From Nocardia brasiliensis ATCC 700358 (GTDB lineage: Bacteria; Actinomycetota; Actinomycetes; Mycobacteriales; Mycobacteriaceae), in the NCBI RefSeq assembly GCF_000250675.2, contig NC_018681.1:5208001-5272000 (forward strand): DNA of 64,000 nt, written 5' to 3'. The notes under the pieces were generated by a model. The model was not told the DNA's origin, did no database searches, and saw nothing but the letters and a program-made list of their open reading frames with translations. The position numbers and the translations under genes are program-made. The first letter of the stretch is position 1. Each line of letters begins with the position of its first letter. Below, in pieces: positions 63,523-64,000 of the stretch.

Positions 63523-64000
63523 GTGGACCTTCGTGACGTCCCGTGCGGTCCCGGACGTTTGCCTGTTGTCGGACACGGTTGGCGGTTGGTGCGTGATCCG
63601 GTCCAGTTCATGGTGGATCTGTCCAGCGTCGGAAAGATAGCCCGGGTCGATATCGGCAGCCTGGTCATCTATGTGATCACCGATTTCGAGCTCCTGCACC
63701 GGGTGTTGATCGAGAATTCCAGCACCTACGAGCGCGGACTCCTCTTCGAACGCATTCGTCTCATATTCGGGGAATCGTTCATCGTCGCGGACGGCCAAGA
63801 ACACAACGATATTCGTCGCATGCTCCAGCCGGCGTTCCATCGCACCGAGCTGGAAAGCTACGCGCACATCATGAAGCGTAACGCGGATGCGTTGGCGAGT
63901 TCGTGGCAGCCGGGCCAGGTCATCGAATTCACTCCTGTTCTGTTGCGTTTGGTCATCACCGACCTGCTGGGGTCCATGTTCTCGCACGAACCCAGCGACG
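63523..64000 (+). CDS. Cytochrome P450, N-terminal part (cut by window edge)
   Basis: GTG 63523 is preceded by GGAGAAAGGG. The first 159 residues are present: a proline-rich start (CGPGRLPVVGHGW), RDPVQFMVDLSSVGKIARVDIG, and the helix C motif HNDIRRMLQPAFHRTELESY. The N-terminus is soluble and resembles P450s of the pentalenene-oxygenase type. The I-helix, ExxR and heme loop lie beyond the window. Confidence 0.88.
   Translation, partial: MDLRDVPCGPGRLPVVGHGWRLVRDPVQFMVDLSSVGKIARVDIGSLVIYVITDFELLHRVLIENSSTYERGLLFERIRLIFGESFIVADGQEHNDIRRMLQPAFHRTELESYAHIMKRNADALASSWQPGQVIEFTPVLLRLVITDLLGSMFSHEPSD

Noticed and set aside
63325..63987. A 220-codon minus-strand frame at the right edge
   Set aside because: It is antisense to the P450, whose helix C motif and ribosome site are clear.
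1..64000. CRISPR arrays, tRNA/rRNA genes, insertion sequences
   Set aside because: No regularly spaced repeats, cloverleaf genes or transposase-like frames were found on either strand by eye.

Overview
The window is a GC-rich actinomycete chromosome segment. Stacked four-base ATGA/GTGA gene overlaps, many GTG starts, an IdeR-type iron box, F420-type LLM oxidoreductases, several P450s and small exported proteins point to Mycobacteriales. A Nocardia-like genome is the best guess, but nothing in the sequence proves the genus. No rRNA, tRNA, CRISPR array, insertion sequence or prophage was seen.

Positions 1-30.3 kb hold a hybrid NRPS-PKS cluster. Nine genes run on the minus strand from 30269 to 2019 with almost no gaps: a discrete ACP, an acyl-CoA dehydrogenase, a KASIII-like protein, an FkbH-like HAD protein, an adenylation-carrier didomain, a KS-(dead AT)-T-C protein, a 3-hydroxyacyl-CoA dehydrogenase, and two NRPSs of 3469 and 2473 residues. 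The ACP, two dehydrogenases and FkbH protein match the known set that makes hydroxymalonyl-ACP from a glycolytic C3 unit. The O-methyltransferase that would give methoxymalonyl-ACP is absent. The PKS has no working acyltransferase, the cluster has no thioesterase or MbtH protein, and the last NRPS ends in a condensation domain. Downstream lie a MerR-type regulator and a divergent, edge-truncated permease-ATPase ABC transporter of the IrtA/IrtB/YbtP/YbtQ type, with an iron box between them.

Positions 30.4-42.3 kb are mixed. They hold a Sel1-repeat membrane protein, an exported protein, a GntR regulator divergent from a PEBP/MBL-hydrolase/FAH-hydrolase operon, two LLM oxidoreductases, a convergent HATPase/STAS pair, a TetR regulator with a truncated inverted copy of itself, an exported alpha/beta-hydrolase-fold protein without a nucleophile, and a small exported protein.

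Positions 42.3-46.0 kb carry a four-gene operon: STAS antagonist, RsbW-like kinase, PAS/GAF-SpoIIE phosphatase and a cobalamin-binding protein. The last keeps the Wx9EH signature of the CarH light-sensing domain but has no DNA-binding domain. It looks like a B12-dependent, possibly light-responsive, partner-switching module.

Positions 46.4-55.1 kb hold an exported Cys-containing protein, a GNAT acetyltransferase, a complete P450, an SH3-like exported protein, two overlapping VOC proteins, an unrecognised 559-residue protein, a TetR regulator and an amidase. Positions 55.1-63.1 kb are a seven-gene operon of two complete NitT/TauT-type ABC importers with a lipoprotein-type polysaccharide deacetylase between them, divergent from a PucR-family regulator; a 12-bp-arm inverted repeat lies in the shared promoter region. 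The window ends inside a second P450.
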